Assembly (NCBI GenBank): GCA_000719695.1
Contig: JOHN01000040.1
Span: 1-64,000, forward strand
Reading direction: 5' to 3'
Length of the DNA: 64,000 bases
Origin: Streptomyces sp. NRRL F-6131
Lineage (GTDB): Bacteria > Actinomycetota > Actinomycetes > Streptomycetales > Streptomycetaceae
In this document: piece by piece, positions 16,735 through 24,762 of the stretch
How the letters are laid out: the number at the start of each line of letters is the position of its first letter
Numbering within the stretch: position 1 is the first letter of the stretch
The notes under the pieces: model-generated
The model's input: the letters and a program-made list of their open reading frames with translations, nothing else
Database searches by the model: none
Told to the model about the DNA's origin: nothing
Translations under genes and position numbers: made by a program

Positions 16735-17787
16735 ATGTCCGACACGCAGACCGTCCCTGGCCGGATCATGGCGGCGGAGATGGCCGAGCAGCCGGCCGTC
16801 CTGCAGCGCATCCTCGACGAGGGCGCCCCCAAGATCTTCGAGATCGCCGGGCAGATCGCCGCCCGCGAGCCGCGCTTCGTCCTGCTGACCGCGCGCGGCA
16901 CCTCGGACAACGCGGCGCTGTACGCCAAGTACCTGATCGAGATCCTGCTGGGCAAGCCGGCCGGTCTCACCTCGATGTCCACCACCACCGCGTACGGTGC
17001 CAAGCCGGACCTCACCGACGTCCTGGTGATCACCGTCAGCCAGTCGGGCGGCTCGCCCGACCTGGTCGCCTCCACCAAGGCGGCCCGTGAGGCCGGGGCC
17101 ATCACCCTGGCCGTCACCAACAACGCCGGCTCGCCGCTGGCCGAGGTCTCCGAGTTCCACATCGACGTGCTGGCCGGTCCGGAGAAGGCGCTGCCCGCCA
17201 CCAAGACCTACACCGCCGAGCTGCTCGCCCTCTACCTGCTGATCGAGGGCCTGCGCGGCGGCGACGGCTCGGCCGCCAAGGCCCTGCCGGAGCTGGCCAC
17301 CGGGATCCTGGCCCGCCAGGACGAGGTGAAGGCCCTGGCCGAGCGCTACCGCTTCGCCCAGCGCCTGGTCATCACCTCGCGCGGCTACGGCTACCCGACC
17401 GCCCGCGAGGCGGCGCTGAAGCTGATGGAGACCACCTACATCCCGGCCTCCCCGTTCTCCGGCGCCGACCTGCTGCACGGCCCGCTGGCCATGGTCGACA
17501 ACGTCTCGCCGGTCATCGCGATCGTGCCGGACGGCAAGGGCGGCGAGGCCCTGCAGCCCGTGCTGGACCGTCTGCGCGGCCGTGGCGCGGACCTGGTCGT
17601 GGTCGGCCAGCAGGCGCAGGTCGAGTCCGCCTCGGCGGGCTTCGCGCTGCCGGCCGGCGTGCCGGAGGAGGTCCAGCCGATCCTGGAGATCCTGCCGCTG
17701 CAGCTGCTGGCCTACGAGGTCACCATCGCCCGCGGCCAGGACCCGGACGCCCCCCGCGCCCTCGCCAAGGTCACCGAGACCCACTGA
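16735..17787 (+). CDS. Two-SIS-domain sugar-phosphate enzyme (GlmS C-terminal-like; possible glucosamine-6-phosphate deaminase)
   Basis: 350 residues with two SIS domains (about 30-170 and 205-345). The phosphosugar-binding motif ITVSQSGGSPDLV and the GlmS-like stretch EAALKLMETTYIPASPFSGADLLHGP are clear. The N-terminal glutaminase domain of GlmS is absent, so it should not make GlcN6P from glutamine. Such stand-alone proteins include NagB-II deaminases and AgaS-type isomerases. Next to das genes, converting GlcN6P to fructose-6-P, which also removes the DasR effector, is the attractive inference. Start ATG at 16735 with GGAGG upstream. Strong terminator downstream. Confidence 0.88.
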   Translation: MSDTQTVPGRIMAAEMAEQPAVLQRILDEGAPKIFEIAGQIAAREPRFVLLTARGTSDNAALYAKYLIEILLGKPAGLTSMSTTTAYGAKPDLTDVLVITVSQSGGSPDLVASTKAAREAGAITLAVTNNAGSPLAEVSEFHIDVLAGPEKALPATKTYTAELLALYLLIEGLRGGDGSAAKALPELATGILARQDEVKALAERYRFAQRLVITSRGYGYPTAREAALKLMETTYIPASPFSGADLLHGPLAMVDNVSPVIAIVPDGKGGEALQPVLDRLRGRGADLVVVGQQAQVESASAGFALPAGVPEEVQPILEILPLQLLAYEVTIARGQDPDAPRALAKVTETH

Positions 17788-17812
17788 CGCACCGGCCGCA
17801 CCCGCCACACAC

Positions 17813-17856
17813 ACCGAGCCCCCGTCCACAGCCTGTGGACGGGGGCTCGGTGTTTT
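17813..17856 (+). terminator. Strong terminator after the SIS gene
   Basis: A perfect 19-bp stem (ACCGAGCCCCCGTCCACAG and complement) with a 1-nt loop, followed by GTTTT, 25 bp after the stop. Confidence 0.9.
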
Positions 17857-17909
17857 CCGCCCGGGGGCGGAACGGGTCCGGAAAAGCACTACGGGCCACG
17901 GCGCCGACA

Positions 17910-18011
17910 CGGGACCCTCAACCCTCCCTCCTTGCCCGCCAGCGGGCAGGAGGGGCCCATGGCACCGCAGCCCGGACGGGACCCTCAACCCATGCGGCAC
18001 CGCAGCCCGGA
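17910..18011. repeat. Interleaved direct repeats in the 483-bp gap before pdtaS
   Basis: CGGGACCCTCAACCC occurs at 17910-17924 and 17977-17991; GGCACCGCAGCCCGGA occurs at 17961-17976 and 17996-18011. There is no convincing gene in the gap 17788-18270, which otherwise holds the preceding terminator and two dre-like sites. Confidence 0.6.
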
Positions 18012-18137
18012 GCTGTCGTCGGGCGCCGGGGACGATCGAGAACTGTGCGGGGTCCTCGCTCGGCGGCGTCCGACCGAGAAGGGGCCTCGCGCGGTCAGGG
18101 CAGTTGCGCGGTGGGCCTCTCCTTGGTGCCCTTTCAT

Positions 18138-18153
18138 TGTGGACTAGACCAAT
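18138..18153 (-). promoter_or_regulatory. dre-like site 1 upstream of pdtaS
   Basis: Read on the minus strand: ATTGGTCTAGTCCACA, 12 of 16 bases matching the dre consensus, the same score as the first dasA dre. It lies 118 bp before the kinase start. Confidence 0.55.
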
Positions 18154-18178
18154 CTGGGTTGTCCAGGCCGACCGGAAA

Positions 18179-18194
18179 ATTGGTCTGGACAACT
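18179..18194 (+). promoter_or_regulatory. dre-like site 2 upstream of pdtaS
   Basis: ATTGGTCTGGACAACT, 12 of 16 bases matching the dre consensus, 77 bp before the kinase start and 41 bp centre-to-centre from site 1. A degenerate GTTGTCCAGGCC lies between them. The pair suggests DasR control of the kinase. Confidence 0.55.
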
Positions 18195-18270
18195 TGTGGA
18201 GGGGTGCGCGGCGCGCGCCGGGCGGGGTGCGCCCGGGCCCTCCGCACGCGCCGGGAGCTACGCTCGCCCT

Positions 18271-19791
18271 GTGCCCTCGCTGAACGAACTCGTCCGCCGC
18301 CACACCACCCTGACCGGTGCCGATGTGGAGTGGCTGCACATGCTGGTCTCGGAGTGGCAGCTGCTCTCCGACCTGTCCTTCGCCGACCTGGTCCTCTGGA
18401 TCCCCACCTGGGACGGCATCCGGTACGTCTCGGTCGCCCAGATGCGGCCCAACACCGGCCCCACCTCGTACCACGACGACATGGTCGGCCACCTCGTCCC
18501 GCGCGGGCGCCGGCCCCTGCTGGACGCCGCCTACGACGAGGGGCGGATCGTGCGCGAGGGCGACCCGGAGTGGCGCGAGGAGGTGCCGGTCCGGGTCGAG
18601 TCCATCCCGGTGCGGCGCGAGGGCAAGGTGCTCGGCGTGATCGCCCGCAACACCAACCTGCTGACCGTCCGGACCCCCAGCCGGCTGGAGCTCACCTATC
18701 TGCAGAGCGCCTCCGACCTGGCCCAGATGATCGCCGCCGGCACCTTCCCCTACCCCGGGGTCGAACAGGCGGACATGGACGCCGCGCCGCGGGTCGGCGA
18801 CGGCCTCATCCGGCTCGACGCGGACGGTGTCGTCACCTACGCCAGTCCCAACGCGCTCTCCGCCTACCACCGGCTCGGCCTCACCGCCGACCTGGTCGGC
18901 AGCCACCTCGGCCGGAGCACCGCCGAGCTCGCCCCGCCCTCCCGGGCCGCCGTGCACGAGGCCCTGGTGAAGCTCGCCAGCGGCTGGGCGCCGCGGCAGA
19001 CCGAGGTCGAGGCGCAGGGCGGGGTGGTGACCCTGCGGGCCATCCCGCTGAAGCCCAAGGGCGCCCTGACCGGTTCCCTGGTGCTCTGCCGCGACGTCAC
19101 CGAGCTGCGGCGCCGGGACCGCGAGTTGATGACCAAGGACGCCACCATCCGGGAGATCCACCACCGGGTGAAGAACAACCTGCAGACCGTGGCCGCGCTG
19201 CTGCGGCTGCAGTCCCGCCGGATGGAGTCGGACGCCGGCCGCGCCGCCCTGGACGAGGCGGTCCGCCGGGTCGGCTCGATCGCCATCGTGCACGAGACGC
19301 TCTCCCAGGCGCTGGACGAGCAGGTGGCCTTCGACGAGATCGCCGACCGGGTGCTGGCCATGGTGATGGAGCTGTCCCAGGACGGCCGGGTGGCGACCCG
19401 CCGCAGCGGGAGCTTCGGCATCCTCTCCGCCGAGGTGGCCACCCCGCTGGCGATGGTGCTCACCGAGTTGCTGCAGAACGCGCTGGAGCACGCCTTCGGC
19501 CCGAGCGCCTCGGGCAACCTGGAGGTCAGCGCACTGCGCGGCCGGGCGCCGGCCACCGGCATGGGCTGGTCGGACAGTTGGAACGGCGGGGCGCGGCCGG
19601 AGGAGTACCTGCTGATCACCGTGCAGGACGACGGCAGGGGCGTGCCGGAGGGCTTCGACCCGCAGCAGTCGGGCAACCTCGGGCTGCAGATCGTCCGGAC
19701 GCTGGCCACCGGTGAGCTCGGCGGGACCTTCGACATGGTGGCCGGTCCGAACGGCGGCACCAAGGTGGTCCTGGAGATCCCGGTGCGCTGA
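18271..19791 (+). CDS. pdtaS: PdtaS-like cytosolic sensor histidine kinase
   Basis: 506 residues, no transmembrane helix. N-terminal GAF-like sensor (about 1-150, starting VPSLNELVRRHTTLTG and WQLLSDLSFADLVLW, as in mycobacterial PdtaS), PAS domain (about 185-290), HisKA_2 dimerisation domain with the phosphoacceptor in EIHHRVKNNLQTV (probably His297), and an HATPase domain with NALEHAFG, DDGRGVPEG and GNLGLQIVRTL. In mycobacteria PdtaS phosphorylates the ANTAR antiterminator PdtaR; no such partner is present here. The GTG at 18271 was chosen over an upstream ATG because the protein then aligns with known PdtaS N-termini. It is convergent with wblE, a neighbour also seen in mycobacteria. Confidence 0.9.
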   Translation: MPSLNELVRRHTTLTGADVEWLHMLVSEWQLLSDLSFADLVLWIPTWDGIRYVSVAQMRPNTGPTSYHDDMVGHLVPRGRRPLLDAAYDEGRIVREGDPEWREEVPVRVESIPVRREGKVLGVIARNTNLLTVRTPSRLELTYLQSASDLAQMIAAGTFPYPGVEQADMDAAPRVGDGLIRLDADGVVTYASPNALSAYHRLGLTADLVGSHLGRSTAELAPPSRAAVHEALVKLASGWAPRQTEVEAQGGVVTLRAIPLKPKGALTGSLVLCRDVTELRRRDRELMTKDATIREIHHRVKNNLQTVAALLRLQSRRMESDAGRAALDEAVRRVGSIAIVHETLSQALDEQVAFDEIADRVLAMVMELSQDGRVATRRSGSFGILSAEVATPLAMVLTELLQNALEHAFGPSASGNLEVSALRGRAPATGMGWSDSWNGGARPEEYLLITVQDDGRGVPEGFDPQQSGNLGLQIVRTLATGELGGTFDMVAGPNGGTKVVLEIPVR

Positions 19792-19912
19792 GACCCGCGG
19801 CATCGCGGCGGGATGCCGCGTGGCGCACTGGGGTGTGCGGGGAGCGTGCGGCCGGCGTGAGCGCCGGTGGCACGCTCCTTCACCACCGGTTCACGGCGGG
19901 AAAACAGAAACG

Positions 19913-19992
19913 AGGCCCTGTCGACCGGGGGGGGTGGGTCGACAGGGCCTCTCAACCCGTTCCGGCCGTCGGGGGGAGTCGGCCGGAACGGG
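19913..19992. terminator. Two tandem hairpins between convergent pdtaS and wblE
   Basis: Stem 1: AGGCCCTGTCGACC (19913-19926) with GGTCGACAGGGCCT (19937-19950). Stem 2: CCCGTTCCGGCCG (19956-19968) with CGGCCGGAACGGG (19980-19992). Both are perfect, in a 424-bp intergenic space with no gene seen. A further 7-bp stem CAGCGGT/ACCGCTG at 20185-20199 lies close to the wblE stop. Confidence 0.75.
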
Positions 19993-20215
19993 GGCTCTGG
20001 GTAGTGCGACACCTACCGATGCGTTGCACACGGTGAGCGCCACAGCTCCACAATATTGCTCTCTGTGAACAGTATCAAGTGGCTGGGCGGGTGAGTGTCG
20101 CGGGACCTCATGGAGCAAGGCCCGTTGTACGGAAGGCTTCACCAGGAAGTGCAGGGGAAGCCTGTGATCATGTGTTGATCGGTTCAGCGGTTACCGCTGG
20201 TACTACGGCGTGTGA

Positions 20216-20467
20216 TCAGGCGGTGCGGGCGCGGTTGCGGGCGGCGCGGCGCTTCATGGCACGACGCTCGTCCTCGCTCATACCGCCCCAGACGCCAGCG
20301 TCCTGGCCGGTCTCGAGGGCCCACTGGAGGCACTGCTCCATGACCGGACAGCGGCGGCACACGGCCTTGGCTTCCTCGATCTGCAGCAGAGCAGGACCGG
20401 TGTTCCCGATCGGGAAGAACAGCTCCGGGTCCTCTTCGCGGCAGACAGCGCGGTGGCGCCAGTCCAT
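20216..20467 (-). CDS. wblE: WblE, WhiB-family iron-sulfur protein (WhiB1 type)
   Basis: An 83-residue Wbl protein. The four Fe-S cluster cysteines are Cys9, Cys37, Cys40 and Cys46, followed by the GVWGGMSEDER turn and a basic C-terminal tail (RRAMKRRAARNRARTA), the usual DNA and sigma-factor contact region. The sequence starting MDWRHRAVC is nearly that of mycobacterial WhiB1, an essential NO-responsive regulator that binds the sigma factor. The ATG at 20467 was chosen by that alignment, although the open frame continues upstream. A Crp-like site lies 64-77 bp upstream, as reported for whiB1. Confidence 0.93.
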   Translation of the reverse strand: MDWRHRAVCREEDPELFFPIGNTGPALLQIEEAKAVCRRCPVMEQCLQWALETGQDAGVWGGMSEDERRAMKRRAARNRARTA

Positions 20468-20530
20468 GGTCGTCCAACTCCTCCTGCCGACGGGGGTCAC
20501 CCGCTCGGCACATCGATGGTCCTTGTGAAT

Positions 20531-20544
20531 GTGAACGCTTTCAC
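20531..20544. promoter_or_regulatory. Crp-like binding site upstream of wblE
   Basis: GTGA-ACGCTT-TCAC, the canonical GTGA-N6-TCAC palindrome, within the 367-bp gap between the lipid kinase and wblE. Mycobacterial whiB1 is a known Crp target, so conservation of this input is plausible. The rest of the gap shows no gene. Confidence 0.6.
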
Positions 20545-20834
20545 GAATCCCGCAACAGCAAAAGAGACCAAAGGCCCATGGGGCCCGGAAGGTCTGTGCT
20601 GGGGAGGGATTCGGCGATTCGAGGGGCACCCCGCGGTCGGCACCCAACAGGTTCTGGGTCCGTCGCTGCGATGTGTCCCGATCGCCATGTAGAGGTTCGC
20701 AAACCTCGAGCCCGGATACAACCCCCTTCAGGGAGGAATTTTTGATTCTTCGGTGTCGCCTAGCTCACAGCCAGTACTTCTATGGAGTGAAGGGGGCTTG
20801 TGCGTTCGAGAAGAAGGGTGAAGGGCCCTTCTAG

Positions 20835-21806
20835 TCACACAATCACACGCAGTGCCCGCCGTACGCCTGTGAAACTGACGCGACTCCTGGATCCAAGGTG
20901 GTCCCCGTCGACCTGGAACGGGACCGGTTCCTCTGAAACCAAGGTGAAGTGTCGGACGTCGTGATAGGAGACGACATGCTTCCCGGAGGGGCCGGACGGC
21001 GGGGTGCCGTCGCTCGAAGGCCCGTGCGACCGCAGGATCTGACGGACCGTTCGAGCAGTGCCGAACGCCGTCATCCGGGTGATGCCGAAGACATCGAGAT
21101 CCGCGTCGAAGGAGGCGAGGGGCGAGGGGTAGACCGGGCGGTTGCCCAGGAAGGTCCACGGAGAGGTGTTGCTGACTATCGCCAGTACCATGCCCGGCGC
21201 CGGCTCGCTGCCCGCCAGTTCCAGCGAGACGGGGCCTGATCTGCGCTGCTCACGCTGGGTGACGAAGTGGCGGAGCGCCTGGGTGACATAGAGCGCGTGC
21301 GTGGACTTGCGCCCCGCCCGGCGCTGCTCCTCGACCCGGCCCACCACACCGGCGTCGAAGCCCAGCCCCGCGGTGAAGGTGAACCAGCGGTCCGGCAGTC
21401 CCTCGGTCATCGCCTTGCCCAGCCCGATCGGGCGCTCACGCCGGTTCTCCAGGGCGTTCAGCAGCGCGCCGGTCGCCTCCACCGGGTCGTTCGGCAGCCC
21501 CAGCGCGCGGGCGAACACATTGGTCGAACCGCCCGGGACCACGGCCAGCCGGGGGACCTTCTCGCCCGGGCCGTGCGCCAGCAGCCCGTTGACGGTCTCG
21601 TTGACCGTGCCGTCGCCGCCCAGCGCCACCACCAGGTCGACCGCGCCGTCCTCCACCGCCTCGCGGGCCAGGTCGCGCGCGTGGCCGCGGTACTCGGTCT
21701 GCGCCACCTCCAGCTTGAGGTCGCTGCGCAGGGCGTGGATCAGGACGTCCCTGGTGCGACCGCTGGTGGTGGTCGCTTTCGGGTTGACGACCAGGAGAGC
21801 GCGCAT
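20835..21806 (-). CDS. Diacylglycerol/sphingosine-type lipid kinase
   Basis: A 323-residue DAGK catalytic-domain protein. The nucleotide-binding motif ALGGDGTVNE is at residues 61-70 and the second conserved stretch VVPGGSTNVFARALG follows at about 90-104. It probably phosphorylates diacylglycerol or a related lipid at the membrane surface using ATP; some relatives act on other lipids. Start ATG at 21806, 50 bp from the divergent small membrane gene. It is co-oriented with wblE but separated by 367 bp, so independent control is likely. Confidence 0.9.
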   Translation of the reverse strand: MRALLVVNPKATTTSGRTRDVLIHALRSDLKLEVAQTEYRGHARDLAREAVEDGAVDLVVALGGDGTVNETVNGLLAHGPGEKVPRLAVVPGGSTNVFARALGLPNDPVEATGALLNALENRRERPIGLGKAMTEGLPDRWFTFTAGLGFDAGVVGRVEEQRRAGRKSTHALYVTQALRHFVTQREQRRSGPVSLELAGSEPAPGMVLAIVSNTSPWTFLGNRPVYPSPLASFDADLDVFGITRMTAFGTARTVRQILRSHGPSSDGTPPSGPSGKHVVSYHDVRHFTLVSEEPVPFQVDGDHLGSRSRVSFTGVRRALRVIV

Positions 21807-21856
21807 GTGCTCAGCCTACGGGTCGGTACGGACCAACCGGCGGCTACCCTGCTGGA

Positions 21857-22285
21857 GTGACCGCAGAATCCTCCGCACCCGTGACCGCGCCCGGTGCCGC
21901 CCGCCCGACCGCCCTCACCGTGGGCGCCGCCATCACCGCCGTCGCGGGCGCCGCGCTGGTCGTCGTCGGCGTCTGGGACATGGTCGCCGCGTTGTCCGGC
22001 CAGTCCAAGCAGCTCGCCCTGAACGAGTTCGGCGGCCTGGTGATCGTGCTGCTCGGCGTGCTGCCGATCCTGGCCGCCCGGGCGCTGCTCAAGGGCCGCC
22101 GCTGGGGCCGCAGCCCGGCCGTGCTGACCAACTCGATCGGCCTGCCGGTGGCCTACTACATGTGGCAGACCGGCGGGGCGATGGCCGCCGTCGCGGTGGG
22201 CGTCGGCGCGCTCGGCCTGGCCGGCATCTGCGCACTGCTCAGCCCGAAGGCGACGGCGGCCCTCTACGCTCCGCACGAGGGCTGA
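21857..22285 (+). CDS. Small four-helix membrane protein, unknown function
   Basis: 142 residues, starting GTG at 21857 (MTAESSAPVTAPGAARP). Four hydrophobic segments are visible: GAAITAVAGAALVVVGVWDM, FGGLVIVLLGVLPILAARALL, LTNSIGLPVAYYMW and AAVAVGVGALGLAGICALLS. No family motif is recognised. It is divergent from the lipid kinase gene and convergent with sigH. Confidence 0.75.
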   Translation: MTAESSAPVTAPGAARPTALTVGAAITAVAGAALVVVGVWDMVAALSGQSKQLALNEFGGLVIVLLGVLPILAARALLKGRRWGRSPAVLTNSIGLPVAYYMWQTGGAMAAVAVGVGALGLAGICALLSPKATAALYAPHEG

Positions 22286-22324
22286 GCGCGGAGGGCCGCC
22301 GCCGGCCGGTGTCCGGCACGAGCC

Positions 22325-22348
22325 GACGGCCGCCGTCGAGCGGCCGTC
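22325..22348. terminator. Short hairpin between the convergent membrane gene and sigH
   Basis: A 9-bp perfect stem GACGGCCGC / GCGGCCGTC with a 6-nt loop, immediately downstream of sigH. Confidence 0.55.
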
Positions 22349-22352
22349 AGTC

Positions 22353-23459
22353 CTACTCCTCCACCAGGAGCTTCTCCCGCAGCTGGGCCAGCGTCCGGGC
22401 GAGCAGCCGGGAGACGTGCATCTGCGAGATGCCCACCTCGGCGGCGATCTGCGACTGGGTCATGTTCCGGAAGAACCGCAGCACCAGGATCTTCTGCTCC
22501 CGGGGCGGCAGTTGGGCGAGCAGCGGCTTGAGCGACTCGCGGTACTCGACCCCCTCCAGCGCCTCGTCGGTGGCGCCCAGGGTGTCCGCGACGGCCGGCG
22601 ACTCGTCGTCGCTGTCCGGCACGTCCAGCGAGAGCGTGGAGTACGCGTTGGCGGACTCCAGCCCCTCCAGGACGTCCTCCTCGGAGATCCCCAGGTGCTC
22701 GGCGAGCTCGTGCACCGTGGGGGAGCGGCCGTGCCGCTGGGAGAGTTCGCTGGTCGCCGTGGTCAGCGACAGCCGCAGCTCCTGGAGCCGGCGCGGTACC
22801 CGGACCGCCCAGCCCTTGTCGCGGAAGTGCCGCTTGATCTCGCCGACGATGGTCGGCGTCGCGTAGGTGGAGAACTCGACCCCGCGCTCGTGGTCGAAGC
22901 GGTCCACCGACTTGATCAGCCCGATGGTGGCGACCTGGGTCAGGTCGTCCAGCGGTTCGCCGCGGTTGCGGAACCGCCGGGCCAGGTGCTCGACCAGCGG
23001 GATGTGCATCCGCACCAGCTGGTTGCGCAGCTCGACGCGCTCCGGGGAGCCCTCCGGCAGCGCGGACAGCCGGACGAACAGCGCCCGGGCCGCCTCGCGG
23101 TCCGGTGCGCCGGTGCGCTGCGGGCCCTGGGCGGGCACCGCGGCGCGCAGCGCCGTGGCCGCCTCCTCGGCGGCCGCGTCACCCGCGTCGGTGTCCGGGC
23201 CGTCGTCCGGCCCGTCGTCCGGGCGGCCGGCCTGCGGGAGGTCCGCGGCCGACGGCACGGGCGTGGGCGACTGATCGGGCGACGACTCGGGCGTCGGCTC
23301 GGTCGGCTGGCTCATCCGGTGGGCGTCCTTCGGGTGCGCTTCGTCGTTGGCGGCGAGGCCGGGAACGCTCGCCTGGGTCGGTACGGCAGGGCCCGCCGTC
23401 GCGAGGCCGGTACGGTCCAGATCACTCACGGCCATTCCCCCGTTCCGTTCCGGGAGCAC
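22353..23459 (-). CDS. sigH: SigH, SigB/SigF-family stress and development sigma factor
   Basis: 368 residues. Sigma-70 region 2 (LVEHLARRFRNRGEPLDDLTQVATIGLIKSVDRF), region 3 and region 4 (LPPREQKILVLRFFRNMTQSQIAAEVGISQMHVSRLL) are complete. About 110 N-terminal residues are acidic, Pro-rich and outside the conserved fold, with in-frame Met codons at positions 1, 9 and 49, so several start sites are possible; S. coelicolor sigH is known for multiple products with N-terminal extensions. The upstream anti-sigma gene prsH is on the same strand, the same order as in S. coelicolor. It controls osmotic/stress response and differentiation in Streptomyces. Confidence 0.9.
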   Translation of the reverse strand: MLPERNGGMAVSDLDRTGLATAGPAVPTQASVPGLAANDEAHPKDAHRMSQPTEPTPESSPDQSPTPVPSAADLPQAGRPDDGPDDGPDTDAGDAAAEEAATALRAAVPAQGPQRTGAPDREAARALFVRLSALPEGSPERVELRNQLVRMHIPLVEHLARRFRNRGEPLDDLTQVATIGLIKSVDRFDHERGVEFSTYATPTIVGEIKRHFRDKGWAVRVPRRLQELRLSLTTATSELSQRHGRSPTVHELAEHLGISEEDVLEGLESANAYSTLSLDVPDSDDESPAVADTLGATDEALEGVEYRESLKPLLAQLPPREQKILVLRFFRNMTQSQIAAEVGISQMHVSRLLARTLAQLREKLLVEE

Positions 23460-23589
23460 CGGGACCGCCGGTCCCGGTTCGTCTCGATGGTCGTACCGCC
23501 GGGTGGGGGCGGTACCGGGAGCCGTCCGCCCGGCCGGTGCCGGGCGGACGACCCTTGTTCGGTGCTGCTGCCGCGCTGGGGCGGCGGAC

Positions 23590-24069
23590 CTAGTGGGCGA
23601 CGGAGCCGCCGCGCTTCTTGTGCAGGCTGATCGACACGGTGTTGTCCTCGGCCACCGAGGACTCGACCTCGCCGGCCAGCGCCGACAGCACGGTCCAGGC
23701 GAAGGTGTCGCGTTCGGGTGCCCGGCCGTCGGTGGTGGGCGCCGAGACGATCACCTTCAGGGAGTCGCCGACCAGTCGGAACTCGCAGGAGAGGACCGAG
23801 CCGGGGACGGCCTGCTGGAGGAGGATGGCGCAGGCCTCGTCGACCGCGATCCGCAGGTCCTCGATCTCGTCCAGGGTGAAGTCCAGCCGGGCCGCGAGGC
23901 CCGCCGTGGCTGTACGCAGGACCGAGAGGTAGGCCCCGGCCGCGGGCAGCCGGACCTCCACGAAGTCCTGGACTCCGGGCTCGCCGTCGATCTGGGACAC
24001 CCTCACCTCCTGGGTGACGCGCTGTGCTTCCGGGCCGGTGGCCGCGGCACTGTCTGTTGCTTGGCTCAA
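23590..24069 (-). CDS. prsH: Anti-sigma factor of SigH (RsbW-like ATPase)
   Basis: 159 residues with a GHKL/HATPase fold typical of RsbW-type anti-sigma kinases: helix LRIAVDEACAILLQQA holds the Glu/Ala-Cys variant of the N-box region, and the C-terminal strands (DTFAWTVLSALAGEVES) follow. It would bind SigH and be released by a phosphorylated/unphosphorylated anti-anti-sigma factor encoded elsewhere. It is placed 130 bp upstream of sigH on the same strand; known as prsH or ushX in S. coelicolor. The N-box Asn is not obvious, so kinase activity is uncertain. Confidence 0.85.
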   Translation of the reverse strand: MSQATDSAAATGPEAQRVTQEVRVSQIDGEPGVQDFVEVRLPAAGAYLSVLRTATAGLAARLDFTLDEIEDLRIAVDEACAILLQQAVPGSVLSCEFRLVGDSLKVIVSAPTTDGRAPERDTFAWTVLSALAGEVESSVAEDNTVSISLHKKRGGSVAH

Positions 24070-24276
24070 CTGCTTCGCCCCAACTGTCCAGAGGGGTGGT
24101 GCGGTACGTACCGGTCATACCCCTCGGGGAGTGATCGGACGCCGCCGTCCGTCCGAGACGTTACCGCGTTCGTGCCCCGGTGCGGGAGTCACTCATGGTA
24201 AGGCATCGCGACGCAGGGTGGCAGTGGTCGGACGAGGTCCGCGCACGCCCGCCGCGCGCGCCCGTACGCGCCCGGT

Positions 24277-24753
24277 TCAGCGGGTGCCGGCGGCGGTGAG
24301 CGCGTCCCCGGTCAGGCGGTAGACGGTCCACTCGTCCATCGGCACGGCGCCGAGCGCCTTGTAGAAGTCGATCGAGGGCCGGTTCCAGTCGAGGACCGAC
24401 CACTCGACCCGGGAGTAGCCGCGCTCGACGGCGATCCGGGCCAGTTCCAGCAGCAGCGCCTTGCCGTGGCCGCCGCCGCGGACCTGCGGGCGGACGTAGA
24501 GGTCCTCCAGGTAGATCCCGTGGGTGCCGCGCCAGGTCGAGAAGTTGAGGAACCAGAGCGCGAAGCCGACCGGCTCGCCGGTGGTGTCGTCCTCGGCGAT
24601 CAGACCGAAGACGGCCGGCCGCTCGCCGAACAGCGCGGTGTGCAGCTGCTCCTCGGTGGCGACCGCCTCGTGCGCGGCCTTCTCGTACTCCGCGAGCTCG
24701 CGGATCATGCGGTGGACGACGGGGACGTCGGTGGGAACGGCGGTGCGGATCAT
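24277..24753 (-). CDS. GNAT acetyltransferase (diamine N-acetyltransferase-like)
   Basis: 158 residues resembling spermidine/spermine (SAT1-like) acetyltransferases: FLNFSTWRGTHGIYLEDLYVRPQVRGGGHGKALL contains both the substrate loop and the acetyl-CoA loop (RGGGHGKAL), and NRPSIDFYKALGA is the conserved C-terminal helix. It would use acetyl-CoA on a small amine. Start ATG at 24753, nine bases after the stop of the SnoaL-like gene on the same strand, so the two are likely co-transcribed. Confidence 0.87.
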   Translation of the reverse strand: MIRTAVPTDVPVVHRMIRELAEYEKAAHEAVATEEQLHTALFGERPAVFGLIAEDDTTGEPVGFALWFLNFSTWRGTHGIYLEDLYVRPQVRGGGHGKALLLELARIAVERGYSRVEWSVLDWNRPSIDFYKALGAVPMDEWTVYRLTGDALTAAGTR

Positions 24754-24762
24754 GGGACGAGC

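Noticed and set aside
14917..17787. Continuous 956-codon plus-strand frame from before the binding protein through the SIS gene
   Set aside because: Its first part is an out-of-frame shadow of the binding-protein gene; only the last 350 codons are the SIS protein. Only the short dasD-like segment at 16651 was kept as a signal.
22353..22400. Insertion sequence or attachment site near the convergent gene ends
   Set aside because: Only a short terminator-like stem; no transposase, target duplication or tRNA was found anywhere in the window.
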